A stretch of DNA of 32,795 nt from Alphaproteobacteria bacterium. GTDB taxonomy: Bacteria > Pseudomonadota > Alphaproteobacteria > CADEGL01. The notes below the pieces were generated by a model that had not been told where the DNA came from, ran no database searches, and was given only the letters and a program-made list of their open reading frames with translations. Location of the stretch: assembly GCA_026400755.1 (NCBI GenBank), contig JAPLOM010000006.1, positions 1 through 32,795 on the forward strand, in the 5' to 3' direction. A program made the translations under genes and the position numbers. Numbering within the stretch: the first letter of the stretch is position 1; each line of letters starts with the position of its first letter. This document shows positions 24,312 through 32,795 of the stretch, piece after piece.

Positions 24312-25394
24312 ATGGCGGGCATGGCGGATCTTCCCGCGAAGTTGGAGCGCGTCGTGGCGCGCCACCAGGAACTCGAACAGGCCATGTCCGGCGGCGGCGG
24401 CGGCCAGGATTTTGCGCGCCTCTCCAAGGAGTATTCCGATCTCGGCCCCGTCGTAGCCAAGGTTCGCGAATTCAACAAGGCGGCCGACGAGTTGCAGGCC
24501 CTCGCGGTCATGATGAACGATCCGGGCAGCGACGCCGAGATGAAGGCGCTGGCGACGGACGAATTCTACGTGCTGAAGGACAGGCTGCCGGTCATCGAGC
24601 GCGAGCTGACGCTGATGCTGCTGCCCAAGGACGCGGCGGACGAGCGCAGCGCGATCTTGGAAATTCGCGCAGGCACTGGCGGTGAGGAAGCCGCCTTGTT
24701 CGGCGCCGACCTGTTCCGCATGTACCAGCGCTATGCCGAAACCCGTGGCTGGCGGTTTGAAATCCTGGAACTCAGCGACACCGGCATCGGTGGCTTAAAG
24801 GAGGCCATCGCGTCGGTCAGCGGCCGGGGCGTGTTCGCACGGCTCAAGTTCGAATCGGGCGTTCACCGGGTCCAGCGCGTGCCGGCGACTGAGGCCAGCG
24901 GCCGCATCCACACCTCGGCCGCGACCGTCGCTGTGCTGCCGGAGCCCGAGGACGTGGACGTCCAGATCAACGAAAGGGATTTGCGGATCGACGTCTTTCG
25001 CTCGTCTGGACCTGGCGGGCAGAGCGTCAACACGACGGACAGCGCCGTCCGCATCACCCACTTGCCGACCGGCCTTGTGGTCCAGCAGCAGGACGAGAAA
25101 TCGCAGCACAAGAACAAGGCAAAGGCGCTAAAAGTGCTGCGCGCGCGCCTGTTCGAGCATCAGCGCGCTCAGGTCGAGGCCGCCCGCGCGGCCACCCGCA
25201 AAAGCCAGATCGGCTCGGGCGACCGCTCGGAGCGCATCCGCACCTACAATTTCCCGCAAGGTCGCGTGACCGATCACCGCATCAATCTGACGCTCTATAA
25301 GATCGAGAAGGTTCTTTCGGGCGAGGCGCTGGACGAGTTCGTCGACGCGCTGATCGCCAGCGACCAGGCCGAACGGCTGGCCGAGCTGGAATGA
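24312..25394 (+). CDS. prfA: Peptide chain release factor 1
   Basis: RF1 (360 aa) recognises UAA and UAG stop codons. The catalytic GGQ (residues 235-237, [18 protein letters not shown]) triggers peptide release, and the P-A-T anticodon-like tripeptide (191-193, [18 protein letters not shown]) identifies RF1 rather than RF2. The ATG at 24312 is 2 bases after hisS; an ATG three codons later could also serve. Its TGA overlaps the prmC ATG (ATGA), so RF1 and its methylase are translationally coupled. Confidence 0.97.
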   Translation: MAGMADLPAKLERVVARHQELEQAMSGGGGGQDFARLSKEYSDLGPVVAKVREFNKAADELQALAVMMNDPGSDAEMKALATDEFYVLKDRLPVIERELTLMLLPKDAADERSAILEIRAGTGGEEAALFGADLFRMYQRYAETRGWRFEILELSDTGIGGLKEAIASVSGRGVFARLKFESGVHRVQRVPATEASGRIHTSAATVAVLPEPEDVDVQINERDLRIDVFRSSGPGGQSVNTTDSAVRITHLPTGLVVQQQDEKSQHKNKAKALKVLRARLFEHQRAQVEAARAATRKSQIGSGDRSERIRTYNFPQGRVTDHRINLTLYKIEKVLSGEALDEFVDALIASDQAERLAELE

Positions 25395-26257
25395 TCGAAG
25401 CCGTCACGGTCGCCCAGGCGTTGACGCGGGCCACCGGGGAATTGGCTTCGAGCGGTATTGCGGTTCCGCGCCTGGACGCGCGATTGCTTCTGGCTCATGC
25501 GCTGGGCGTGCCCTCCGAGCAGTTGCTGTCGCTGGACGCGCGGGCATTGAGCGCGGCGGAGCAATCCGCGTTCTCCGATCTGCTGCGGCGGCGGCGCGCG
25601 GGCGAGCCCACCTCGCGGATCGTTGGCCGCCGCGAGTTCTGGAGCCTCGATTTCGCCATCACACCGGACGTGCTCGACCCGCGCCCTGATTCGGAAACCA
25701 TCGTCGAGACGGTTCTCGGCGCGCTGCAGAGCCGCGCCGTGCCGCGCATCGTCGATCTGGGAACGGGCAGCGGCTGTCTTCTCCTGGCGTTGCTTTCGGA
25801 ATGCCCAGACGCCACGGGGCTTGGTGTCGATATCAGCGCCGCGGCATGCCGCGTGGCCACCGGCAATGCGCGCCGTCTGGGTCTCGACGATCGCGCCGCC
25901 TTCGCATGCATGGATTGGAATGGCGCCGTGACGCCCGGCGGTTTCGATGTCGTGGTTTCGAATCCGCCGTATATCGCCGACGGCGAGATCGAAGGCCTGG
26001 CGCCCGAAGTGGCGCGCCACGATCCGCGCGGCGCGCTGTCCGGCGGTGCGGACGGGCTCGATGCCTACCGGTGCTTGGCGCCCGCAGCGGCCGTCTTGTT
26101 GCGTCCTGGCGGGTTTGCGGTGATGGAAATCGGCGCCGGGCAGGGGCCGGCGGTGGAACGGCTTTTCGCCGCGCGTGGGCTGGCTCTCCGCGAGGCGCGG
26201 CGTGACCTGGCGGGGATCGACCGGTGCCTTCTTTTCGCGTCCGAATCATCCACATGA
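25391..26257 (+). CDS. prmC: Release factor glutamine methyltransferase PrmC
   Basis: PrmC (288 aa) N5-methylates the Gln of the GGQ motif in RF1 and RF2. The N-terminal helical domain contains [12 protein letters not shown] and the [18 protein letters not shown] segment; the SAM-binding motif is [15 protein letters not shown] (from about 121) and the catalytic N-P-P-Y is at 191-194 ([14 protein letters not shown]). The end is typical. It follows prfA with a 4-base overlap, the standard arrangement. Confidence 0.96.
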   Translation: MIEAVTVAQALTRATGELASSGIAVPRLDARLLLAHALGVPSEQLLSLDARALSAAEQSAFSDLLRRRRAGEPTSRIVGRREFWSLDFAITPDVLDPRPDSETIVETVLGALQSRAVPRIVDLGTGSGCLLLALLSECPDATGLGVDISAAACRVATGNARRLGLDDRAAFACMDWNGAVTPGGFDVVVSNPPYIADGEIEGLAPEVARHDPRGALSGGADGLDAYRCLAPAAAVLLRPGGFAVMEIGAGQGPAVERLFAARGLALREARRDLAGIDRCLLFASESST

Positions 26258-26293
26258 TGTGGATAACCCTTTAAAAAAGCCTTTCGAAACTTG

Positions 26294-26322
26294 TTGGCGT
26301 AAGGGGGGTGAACTGCTAATAG
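26294..26322 (+). promoter_or_regulatory. Candidate promoter for the DUF4167 gene
   Basis: TTGGCG (26294-26299), a 17-base spacer and an extended -10 TGC-TAATAG (hexamer 26317-26322) lie in the 208-base gap after prmC. Downstream in the leader, CCCAAAA/TTTTGGG arms around 26371-26391 and TGGCAC-GAT-GTGCCA (26395-26409) can form small hairpins before the ATG at 26466. Confidence 0.4.
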
Positions 26323-26465
26323 AGAAGCCGCGCTTCGGCGTTTGATGCTCAAAAAAACCCTCCCAAAACAAACACACCGAGTGATTTTGGGTGGTGGCAC
26401 GATGTGCCAGAACGGAGCACCGCGCCCAAGGCGCTGCAATCCAGACAACCAAAAGTGAAACGGTA

Positions 26466-26936
26466 ATGAGACCAGGCCCGAACCACAGGCGTATGCGCGG
26501 TCGAGGCGGCAATGGTGGCCAAGGCGGCGGCGGTAGCGGCGGAGGTGGCGGTAACGGCAATAATAATAAGCCGCGCCACATGATGTCGCCCCGTTCACAG
26601 ACCTTCGACAGCAACGGCCCCGGCGGCCGAATCCGGGGGAACGCGTACCAGGTGTACGAGCGCTATCTCGCTCTTGCCCGCGACGCGCAATCGTCCAGCG
26701 ACAGCGTCAACGCCGAGAACCTGCTCCAGCATGCGGAGCACTATTTCCGCATCATCGCCGCCGCGAATGAGGCGATGGGACAGCGCAATCCCGGCCCGCG
26801 TCCGCACGATGCCAACGGCAATGGCCAGCAGGAACAACCGTCCCACGGGCCCGAAGGGGCTCCCGGCGACGGCGGTTCCGACGGCGATGCCGAGGATTTC
26901 GAGCAGCCCGCGATCGCCGACACCGGCGCCCGCTAA
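26466..26936 (+). CDS. DUF4167 domain protein with Gly-rich N-terminus
   Basis: 156 aa. The N-terminal 40 residues are Arg/Gly/Asn-rich (RRMRGRGGNGGQGGGGSGGG and on), a composition seen in RNA-binding tails. The DUF4167 core lies at about 44-100 (SQTFDSNGPGGRIRGNAYQVYERYLALARDA..., NLLQHAEHYFRIIAAANEA). The C-terminus is acidic and low in complexity. The family is largely alphaproteobacterial, commonly sits after prmC, and has no proven function; an RNA- or ribosome-related role is a guess from composition and position. The ATG at 26466 is chosen since the frame upstream of it is not conserved in character. Confidence 0.9.
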   Translation: MRPGPNHRRMRGRGGNGGQGGGGSGGGGGNGNNNKPRHMMSPRSQTFDSNGPGGRIRGNAYQVYERYLALARDAQSSSDSVNAENLLQHAEHYFRIIAAANEAMGQRNPGPRPHDANGNGQQEQPSHGPEGAPGDGGSDGDAEDFEQPAIADTGAR

Positions 26937-26958
26937 GGCCACCTCTCAAACAGCCTGA

Positions 26959-26983
26959 AACCGCCCGGCAGACCCGGGCGGTT
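26959..26983 (+). terminator. Hairpin, probable terminator after the DUF4167 gene
   Basis: AACCGCCCGG (26959-26968) pairs with CCGGGCGGTT (26974-26983) across a 5-base loop, 22 bases after the stop. The following sequence has only a short T-run (GTTTGC), so termination may be partial. Confidence 0.5.
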
Positions 26984-27009
26984 CCTCGCGTTTGCGCCGT
27001 TTTCCAGTC

Positions 27010-27042
27010 TTGCAGCCCGGCTTTTCCGCTCCATATCTGGTT
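27010..27042 (+). promoter_or_regulatory. Candidate RpoH (heat-shock sigma) promoter for clpB
   Basis: CTTGCA (27010-27015), a 17-base spacer and CATATCTGGT (27033-27042) resemble the alphaproteobacterial sigma32 consensus CTTGAC-N17-CYTATNTNNG, with two mismatches in each element. It lies about 80 bases before clpB, a gene normally in the heat-shock regulon. Confidence 0.4.
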
Positions 27043-27119
27043 AGGACGCCTTTCGAGGGTCCTCGTTTGTTGCCCGCCTCTCCGGAGGGGGAATCCAACG
27101 CAAACGGAGCGAGGAAAAG

Positions 27120-29714
27120 ATGGATTTCGAGAAGTTCACCGAACGGTCGCGCGGGTTCGTTCAGTCCGCGCAGGGGCTTGCTGTTCGCAGCGGCCATCAG
27201 CGTTTCACGCCCGAGCATCTGCTCAAAATTCTCCTGGATGACGACGAAGGCCTGGCGGCCAATCTGATCCGCTCGGCTGGCGGCGATCCCGCGCGCGCCC
27301 TGCGTGACACGGAAGCCGAGTTGGCCAAGCTGCCCAAGGTTGAAGGCTCCGGCGCGGGGCAGGTTTATCTTGCGCCCGAATTGGCGCGCGTTTTCGACAG
27401 TGCCCAGAAGCTGGCCGAGAAGGCCGGCGATTCCTTCGTCACGGCCGAGCGCCTGCTCATGGCGCTGGCGTTGTCCAAGGACACCCAGGCCGCGAAGATC
27501 CTGAAGGGTGCGGGCACAGCACCCGAAAATCTGCAGCGCGCGATCGACGATCTGCGCCAGGGCCGCAAGGCCGACAGCGCCGCCGCCGAGGACAATTATC
27601 AGTCGCTGGAGAAATACGCCCGCGACCTGACCGCCGCGGCGCGGCAAGGCAAGCTCGACCCCGTCATCGGACGGGACGAGGAAATCCGCCGCACCATCCA
27701 GGTGCTGGCGCGCCGCACCAAGAACAATCCCGTGCTGATCGGCGAGCCCGGCGTCGGCAAGACCGCCATCGTCGAGGGCTTGGCCCAACGCATCGTCAAT
27801 GGCGACGTGCCGGAATCCCTGCGCGACAAGCGCCTGATGTCGCTCGACCTCGGCGCACTCATCGCGGGCGCAAAATTCCGCGGCGAATTCGAGGAGCGCC
27901 TGAAGGCGGTCCTGTCCGAGATCGGCCACGCGGCCGGCGAGATCATCCTGTTCATCGACGAGTTGCACACGCTGGTTGGCGCGGGCAAGGCCGATGGCGC
28001 TATGGACGCGTCCAACATGCTGAAGCCGGCACTTGCACGCGGCGAGCTGCATTGCGTCGGCGCGACCACGTTGGACGAATACCGCAAGCATATCGAGAAG
28101 GACGCCGCACTGGCGCGGCGCTTCCAGCCGGTCTTGGTCGAGGAACCCACGGTCGCCGACACGATCTCGATCCTGCGTGGCCTGAAGGAGAAGTACGAGC
28201 TTCACCACGGCATCCGCATCACGGACGGCGCCATCGTCGCTGCAGCGACCCTGTCGAACCGCTACATCACCGACCGGTTCCTGCCGGACAAGGCGATCGA
28301 CCTCGTGGACGAGGCCGCGAGCCGGCTGCGCATGGAGGTGGACTCCAAGCCCGAGGACATCGACGAGCTGGACCGCCGCATCATCCAGCTGAAGATCGAG
28401 CGCGAGGCGCTGAAGAAGGAAAGCGACACCGCGTCGCGTGACCGGTTGGTCAAGCTCGAGGAAGAGCTGAACGATCTGGAAAAGCGCTCGGCGGATTTGA
28501 CCTCGGTCTGGCGCGCGGAGAAGGAAAAGCTCGCGGGCTCGCAGAAGCTCAAGGAAGAGCTGGACCATCTGCGCGGCGAGTTGGAGATCGCCCAGCGTAA
28601 AGGCGACCTGGCCAAGGCGGGCGAACTGAAATACGGCCGCATCCCGGAGCTGGAGCGCAAGCTGCAGGAGGCTGTCGGCGACGCCTCGGGCAAGCGCATG
28701 CTCAACGAAGAGGTCACGGACAACGACATCGCGGCCGTGGTCTCGCGTTGGACCGGCGTGCCCGTGGACCGGATGCTGGAAGGCCAGCGCGAGAAGCTGT
28801 TGGCCATGGAGAACACGCTGAAGGCCCGTGTGGTCGGCCAGGACGAGGCCATCGTGGCCGTCAGCCATGCCGTGCGCCGCGCGCGTGCGGGGTTGCAGGA
28901 CCCGAATCGCCCGATCGGCTCGTTCCTCTTCCTGGGCCCGACTGGCGTCGGCAAGACCGAGCTGTGTAAGGCGTTGGCTTCGTTCTTGTTCGACGACGAG
29001 CAGGCCATGGTGCGCGTCGACATGTCCGAATACATGGAGAAGCACTCCGTCTCGCGCCTGATCGGCGCGCCGCCGGGCTATGTCGGCTACGAGGAGGGCG
29101 GTGCGCTGACCGAAGCCGTGCGCCGGCGGCCCTACCAGCTCATCCTGTTCGACGAGGTCGAGAAGGCCCATCCGGACGTCTTCAACGTCCTCTTACAGGT
29201 GCTCGACGACGGCCGCCTGACCGATGGGCAAGGGCGCACGGTGGACTTCAAGAACACGCTCATCGTGCTGACCTCGAACCTGGGCAGTGCTGCGCTTGCG
29301 AACCAGTCCGAAGGGCAGGACGTCGAGGAAGTGCGGGAAGAGGTGATGGAATCGGTGCGCGCGGCGTTCCGGCCCGAGTTCCTCAACCGCCTGGACGAGA
29401 TCCTGCTGTTCCGCCGTCTGGGCCGTGCCCAGATGAAGGGCATCGTGGACATCCAGTTGGTCCGCCTGCAGAGCCTGCTCGACGAGCGCAAGATCACGCT
29501 CGGGATCGACGACAAGGCGCGCACATGGCTGGCGGAGGCGGGTTACGACCCCGTCTATGGCGCCCGGCCACTGAAGCGTGTGATCCAGCGCTCGATCCAG
29601 AACCCGCTCGCCGAGCGAATCCTGGAGGGCAAGATCAAGGACGGCCAGAGCATCGTCATCTCGGCGGGCAAGGACGGGCTTGTGATTGACGGTCAGGTCG
29701 CGAAAGCGGCCTGA
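27120..29714 (+). CDS. clpB: ATP-dependent chaperone ClpB
   Basis: Hsp100 disaggregase of 864 aa, full length. It rescues aggregated proteins in the cytoplasm with DnaK. The N-domain covers about 1-150 ([18 protein letters not shown]). AAA1 has Walker A GEPGVGKT (208-215) and Walker [18 protein letters not shown]. The coiled-coil M-domain (about 400-525) separates it from AAA2, with Walker A GPTGVGKT (606-613), Walker [15 protein letters not shown] and arginine-finger region. The M-domain identifies ClpB rather than ClpA or ClpC, and there is no ClpP-binding loop. A GAGGAA ribosome site lies 5 bases before the ATG. The gene ends 3 bases from the convergent glutathione transferase. Confidence 0.98.
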   Translation: MDFEKFTERSRGFVQSAQGLAVRSGHQRFTPEHLLKILLDDDEGLAANLIRSAGGDPARALRDTEAELAKLPKVEGSGAGQVYLAPELARVFDSAQKLAEKAGDSFVTAERLLMALALSKDTQAAKILKGAGTAPENLQRAIDDLRQGRKADSAAAEDNYQSLEKYARDLTAAARQGKLDPVIGRDEEIRRTIQVLARRTKNNPVLIGEPGVGKTAIVEGLAQRIVNGDVPESLRDKRLMSLDLGALIAGAKFRGEFEERLKAVLSEIGHAAGEIILFIDELHTLVGAGKADGAMDASNMLKPALARGELHCVGATTLDEYRKHIEKDAALARRFQPVLVEEPTVADTISILRGLKEKYELHHGIRITDGAIVAAATLSNRYITDRFLPDKAIDLVDEAASRLRMEVDSKPEDIDELDRRIIQLKIEREALKKESDTASRDRLVKLEEELNDLEKRSADLTSVWRAEKEKLAGSQKLKEELDHLRGELEIAQRKGDLAKAGELKYGRIPELERKLQEAVGDASGKRMLNEEVTDNDIAAVVSRWTGVPVDRMLEGQREKLLAMENTLKARVVGQDEAIVAVSHAVRRARAGLQDPNRPIGSFLFLGPTGVGKTELCKALASFLFDDEQAMVRVDMSEYMEKHSVSRLIGAPPGYVGYEEGGALTEAVRRRPYQLILFDEVEKAHPDVFNVLLQVLDDGRLTDGQGRTVDFKNTLIVLTSNLGSAALANQSEGQDVEEVREEVMESVRAAFRPEFLNRLDEILLFRRLGRAQMKGIVDIQLVRLQSLLDERKITLGIDDKARTWLAEAGYDPVYGARPLKRVIQRSIQNPLAERILEGKIKDGQSIVISAGKDGLVIDGQVAKAA

Positions 29715-29717
29715 CCG

Positions 29718-30338
29718 TCACCCTGGCGTGATCGGCTCCTGCGTAATGGGGATGTGTCGCGGCTCTGCCGCGACCTGATCCAGCCACGTCCGCACGTTCC
29801 CATAACGGCCGATGTCGAGATCGCCCTCGTACGCCACATGCGTGTAGGCGTAGAGGGCGATGTCGGCGATTGTCAGCCGCTCGTCGACGAAGAAGCGCCG
29901 CTTGGCCAAGTGCTGATCCATCACGGCGAGCGCCGCGTGGCCTTGCTGGTGGCGGTCCGGCAGTTCATTCATGCGCGCGTGATCGCGCCCCAGATGCCGG
30001 ACGATGTAGCGCGGCGTCGCGACATAGGGTTCGTGGCTGTACTGTTCGAAAAACATCCATTGCAGAACTTGTGCGTGCTTCAGCCGGTCGGCCGGCAGAT
30101 AGGGCGAGTCCTCGGCTAGGTAGTGGATGATCGCGTTCGATTCGGCGAGGTAGGTGCCGTCGTCGAGTTCGAGCGTCGGGATGCGGCCGTTAGGGTTCTT
30201 GACTAGGAAATTCGCCGTGCGCGTTTCGCTGCGATCGATGTCCAGCTCGACGCGCGTGTAAGCCACACCGAGCTTGTGCAGAAGCAGGCGCGCCTTGTAA
30301 CCGTTGCCTGAATCCATGTTGTCATAGAGCGTCAGCAT
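29718..30338 (-). CDS. Glutathione S-transferase family protein
   Basis: 206 aa. The N-terminal thioredoxin-fold domain has MLTLYDNMDSGNGYKARLLLH with candidate catalytic Ser10, cis-Pro P54 (NPNGRIPTLEL) and the E66-S67 glutathione-binding pair (AESNAIIHYLAE). The C-terminal helical domain contains the N-capping motif RLTIADIALYAYTHVA. It is a typical bacterial GST of unknown substrate, probably cytosolic detoxification. The start at 30338 follows a GGGGGA ribosome site; the frame extends 18 codons upstream without GST character. It is convergent with clpB. Confidence 0.93.
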   Translation of the reverse strand: MLTLYDNMDSGNGYKARLLLHKLGVAYTRVELDIDRSETRTANFLVKNPNGRIPTLELDDGTYLAESNAIIHYLAEDSPYLPADRLKHAQVLQWMFFEQYSHEPYVATPRYIVRHLGRDHARMNELPDRHQQGHAALAVMDQHLAKRRFFVDERLTIADIALYAYTHVAYEGDLDIGRYGNVRTWLDQVAAEPRHIPITQEPITPG

Positions 30339-30439
30339 CGCCGTCCCCCGTTTGCCGCTGCCCACGCTGGCGCCGGGCGCGCATTCCATCAAACGAGTTT
30401 TTCTTCCGCTCGGATGAGGAAAGCTAGGAGCGGATCGTC

Positions 30440-31789
30440 CTATTTCTGCGCTAGGCGGCGCTCCGGCGGCAGGGCCTTTAGCTCCCGCTCAATCGTGGCC
30501 ACCGTTTCGCGGAAGCGGGCCAGATCCTTGCCCTCGAGTTTTTGGCCCGAGGGCATCTTCACGCTCAGCGGATTGATCTGGCTGCCGCCCGACAGAAGCT
30601 CGTAGTGCAGATGCGGCCCGGTCGCCAGGCCGCTGGCGCCGACATAGCCGATCACCTGGCCTTGCCGGACCTTGGCGCCCTTGCGCAGGCCTTTGGCGTA
30701 GCCGGACATGTGGGCGTAGGCGGTTGAGAAGACGCCCGTGTGCTTGATGCGGACATAACGGCCATAGCCGCCGTTCTCGCCTGCGAATTCGACCGTGCCG
30801 CCGCCCGCCGCCATGATCGGCGTGCCGCCCGGCACCGCGAAATCGATGCCGCGATGCATGGTCGTATAGCCAAGGATCGGATGCAGGCGCGAGCCGAACT
30901 TGGACGAGATGCGCGCGCCGTCGACGGGCGTGCGCAGCAGCGTTTTCTTCACGCTCTCGCCCTTTTCGTTGAAGTACTCCACCTCGCCGTCACGCGTGGT
31001 GAAACGGAACAGGCGGATGCGCTTGCCGCCTAACACCAGCTCGGCATAGCGGATCGTCTCGGCGTGCAGCAGCTGTCCCTGCTCGTCGACGTATTGTTGA
31101 TAGAGCAGCTCGAAACTGTCGCCCTCCTTCACGTCGCGCTGGAAGTCGACGTCATAGCTGTAGAGCCGGATCATCTCGGCCATCATCACAGCAGGCACGT
31201 TCTGCGCGACGCCGGTTTCGTAAAGGCTGCTTTCGATCGGACCGCCGGCATAAGCGGACTGTTCCTTCACGGGCTTGTTGATTGTGCTGGCGACAAAATC
31301 TCCGTTGCCCGCGCGCTCCACCGCCACGTCCTGGCGGAAGGTGACGGGAACGACCATGCGCTCGAGACGGTCGGCGCCGCCGTCGCCCGGTCCGAATTTC
31401 ACGACCAATTCCTGGCCCGACTTGAGCTGTTTCGGATTGAAATGTTTACGCAGCGCGGCGACCGCGTCGTGCGCCTCGTTGCGCGGCACGCCGGTCGCAA
31501 GAAGAAGATCGATGATCGTGTCGCCGGAGCCGACGCGGATCGTGCGCTCAGCGGGCTCGGTCGGCGTTACGGGAATAGTGCCTTCCGCGGCCGTTTCCTC
31601 GGGCGGCGCCTCGATGGCGACGGGCGTTTCCTCGCGCAGGCCGAGGCGGGGAAGGCCGGCATTGCCGAGGAAAGCCAGCGCGATCAGGGCGCCCAACCCG
31701 GCGAGCCCCAGGAAGGCCACCATGCGCACGCGCGGGGTGGATGCCGCGCGAAAGACCTTGCCAGTGCGCCGTGCCGGCTCGTCTTCCAT
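30440..31789 (-). CDS. M23 family metallopeptidase, membrane-anchored peptidoglycan endopeptidase
   Basis: 449 aa. A short cytoplasmic N-terminus is followed by one membrane segment (about 23-42), a Pro/Glu-rich linker, and a LysM/OapA-like region (about 80-135, TIRVGSGDTIIDLLLATGVPRNEAHDAV). Next comes an MepM-like central domain (VKEGDSFELLYQQYVDE) and the C-terminal LytM/M23 domain (about 285-415). Zinc ligands are H312 and D316 (HRGID) and H395 of H393-x-H395 (GPHLHYE), with H360 as catalytic helper (AYAHMSG). All key residues are present, so it should be an active D,D-endopeptidase cutting peptidoglycan cross-links during growth. It is a single-gene unit divergent from the rRNA region, with a leader hairpin at 31821-31838. 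Confidence 0.93.
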   Translation of the reverse strand: MEDEPARRTGKVFRAASTPRVRMVAFLGLAGLGALIALAFLGNAGLPRLGLREETPVAIEAPPEETAAEGTIPVTPTEPAERTIRVGSGDTIIDLLLATGVPRNEAHDAVAALRKHFNPKQLKSGQELVVKFGPGDGGADRLERMVVPVTFRQDVAVERAGNGDFVASTINKPVKEQSAYAGGPIESSLYETGVAQNVPAVMMAEMIRLYSYDVDFQRDVKEGDSFELLYQQYVDEQGQLLHAETIRYAELVLGGKRIRLFRFTTRDGEVEYFNEKGESVKKTLLRTPVDGARISSKFGSRLHPILGYTTMHRGIDFAVPGGTPIMAAGGGTVEFAGENGGYGRYVRIKHTGVFSTAYAHMSGYAKGLRKGAKVRQGQVIGYVGASGLATGPHLHYELLSGGSQINPLSVKMPSGQKLEGKDLARFRETVATIERELKALPPERRLAQK

Positions 31790-31820
31790 GGGCAGGTTTC
31801 GGCCTCCGCTTGCCGCCTAA

Positions 31821-31838
31821 GCACGGCCCCCGCCGTGC
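31821..31838 (-). other. Leader hairpin of the M23 peptidase gene
   Basis: GCACGGC (31821-31827) and GCCGTGC (31832-31838) pair perfectly across CCCC, about 30 bases upstream of the peptidase ATG on the minus strand. It may affect mRNA stability or translation; no regulator is implied. Confidence 0.4.
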
Positions 31839-32078
31839 AAGTTTCGTGTGCTTATCTGTTGTGGCTCGATTCTCGACGGCCCCAACTGGTGGGAGGATGT
31901 TGGCGGAGGAAACGTCTGTCAACCGGGAACCAATCAAGGATAAGTGCTCAGAATCAGGCTATTCCCAGCGGTTTCTCAGGTTTGCGGCAAGCCGCACCTT
32001 GAAAAAGCCTTGTCGCAACGCCATTTTTCTTCTGCGGGTGCGACGCTAAGTTCTCTGTGAATATTTCGAGAATAGGAC

Positions 32079-32107
32079 TTGCACCCCCGGAACAGAATCC
32101 GTATACA
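32079..32107 (+). promoter_or_regulatory. Candidate rRNA operon promoter
   Basis: TTGCAC (32079-32084), a 17-base spacer and TATACA (32102-32107) form a good sigma70-type promoter about 240 bases before the 16S start, a usual distance for an rrn leader. An AT-rich run (GTGAATATTTCGAGAATAGG) directly upstream of the -35 could act as an UP element. Confidence 0.5.
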
Positions 32108-32147
32108 CCCACTCCCGCGGCAAGGCCGTGACTGGTCTTGCTGCTCC

Positions 32148-32209
32148 AGTTATTTGACAAGTGAATAGCGCGGAAGGGATGCGCAGGCGGCGGCTCGTTC
32201 TCGAACGAG
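32148..32209 (+). promoter_or_regulatory. boxA-like antitermination element and hairpin in the rRNA leader
   Basis: AGTTATTTGACAAGTGAATAG (near 32149-32167) resembles the CTTTGACAnnnTGAATA block found in alphaproteobacterial rRNA leaders in the place of boxA. The TTGACA inside it (32154-32159) has no good -10 at 16-18 bases, so I read it as leader rather than promoter. A perfect hairpin CTCGTT-CTCG-AACGAG follows at 32194-32209. Assignment is by resemblance only. Confidence 0.35.
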
Positions 32210-32345
32210 AGCAAGCCCGCTCGCACGCGGATCCCGCGATCACCCAAACTATAACTATGGGTGTCGCAGAGTTCAGTTAACGAGTGGGTCACTCAAATGC
32301 GGATCTCGCGTATGCCGGCTTGCCGGAATGCACGAGGTTCACAGT

Positions 32346-32795
<450 letters not shown>

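Larger units (their letters stand above)
31790..32345 (+). other. Intergenic region: M23 leader, rRNA promoter and rRNA leader
   Basis: A 556-base gap with no convincing gene. The left part holds the minus-strand leader of the M23 peptidase, the middle holds a plausible rRNA promoter (32079-32107), and the right part is the transcribed rRNA leader with several small hairpins. Besides those listed separately there are TGCGGC-AA-GCCGCA (31983-31996), GTCGCA/TGCGAC (32012-32017, 32038-32043) and CACCCA/TGGGTG around TATAAC (32241-32246, 32258-32263). A possible 50-codon frame from the ATG at 31899 has no coding character. Confidence 0.6.

Noticed and set aside
26946-29171. 741-codon open frame on the minus strand opposite clpB
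   Set aside because: Antisense shadow of clpB; no ribosome site or domain is recognisable.
30403-30439. Inverted repeat TCCGCTC/GAGCGGA after the M23 gene as an intrinsic terminator
   Set aside because: The loop is 16 bases long and no T-run follows in the minus-strand direction, so the evidence is too weak to list.
31899-32049. Possible 50-codon gene in the rRNA upstream region
   Set aside because: No ribosome site of note and no coding character; it lies in the promoter/leader region with hairpins and a more likely regulatory role.
32154-32182. TTGACA at 32154 as the main rRNA -35 element
   Set aside because: There is no acceptable -10 at 16-18 bases; the sequence fits an alphaproteobacterial leader antitermination block better, and a better promoter lies at 32079-32107.

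Overview
The window is a GC-rich (visually about 65-70% G+C) chromosomal segment of an alphaproteobacterium, most likely from the Rhodospirillales or a related order. Three things support this. The gene order (xerD next to accA; a methyltransferase-comF-grxC-amidase-DUF1178-ubiG-lysC block; ispG-hisS-prfA-prmC-DUF4167-clpB) is of alphaproteobacterial type. DUF4167 and a GNAT-Nudix fusion behind argJ are found in this class. The partial 16S rRNA at the right end has alphaproteobacterial signatures. I cannot name a genus from sequence alone.

Layout. 1-5046 (+): the 3' part of an unrecognised Ala-rich protein, xerD (site-specific recombinase), a malyl-CoA-lyase-type CoA ester lyase, accA, and a small SAM methyltransferase that ends at an in-frame TGA with coding-like sequence beyond it. 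5050-7782 (-): secA. 7958-10139 (+), divergent from secA: argJ and an overlapping GNAT-Nudix fusion. 10141-11064 (-): a complex-I-assembly-type methyltransferase, divergent from 11132-13442 (+), which holds comF, a cupin, grxC and a Nit-type amidase. 13443-17725 is an accessory-looking insert. It holds a lysozyme-like protein and a membrane-anchored protein with overlapping stop and start codons (+), then a threonine-dehydratase-like enzyme and a non-zinc MDR oxidoreductase with overlapping codons (-), and a 1-Cys peroxiredoxin (-). 17938-21807: DUF1178 (+), ubiG (-), lysC (+) and a RodZ-like protein (+). 21904-26257 (+): ispG, hisS, prfA, prmC. 26466-29714 (+): DUF4167 protein and clpB. 29718-31789 (-): a glutathione S-transferase and an M23 peptidase. 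31790-32345 is a 556-base rRNA promoter and leader region, followed by the first about 450 bases of a 16S rRNA gene.

Most genes are housekeeping: chromosome dimer resolution, fatty-acid and central carbon metabolism, protein export, arginine, aspartate-family, isoprenoid and ubiquinone biosynthesis, translation termination (prfA with prmC, which methylates its product), chaperones and cell-wall hydrolysis.

Three places stand out. (1) The 5' end of the 16S rRNA gene carries a perfect 35-base tandem duplication (32351-32420), either a real rRNA insertion or an assembly artefact. (2) The lysozyme-like/membrane-protein pair at 13587-15022 is lower in GC, sits where the conserved cluster is interrupted, and resembles a peptidoglycan-hydrolase effector with a periplasmic immunity partner; this is an inference. 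(3) The small methyltransferase at 4336 has an in-frame TGA 30 codons before a second stop. No CRISPR array, tRNA, insertion sequence or prophage was recognised.
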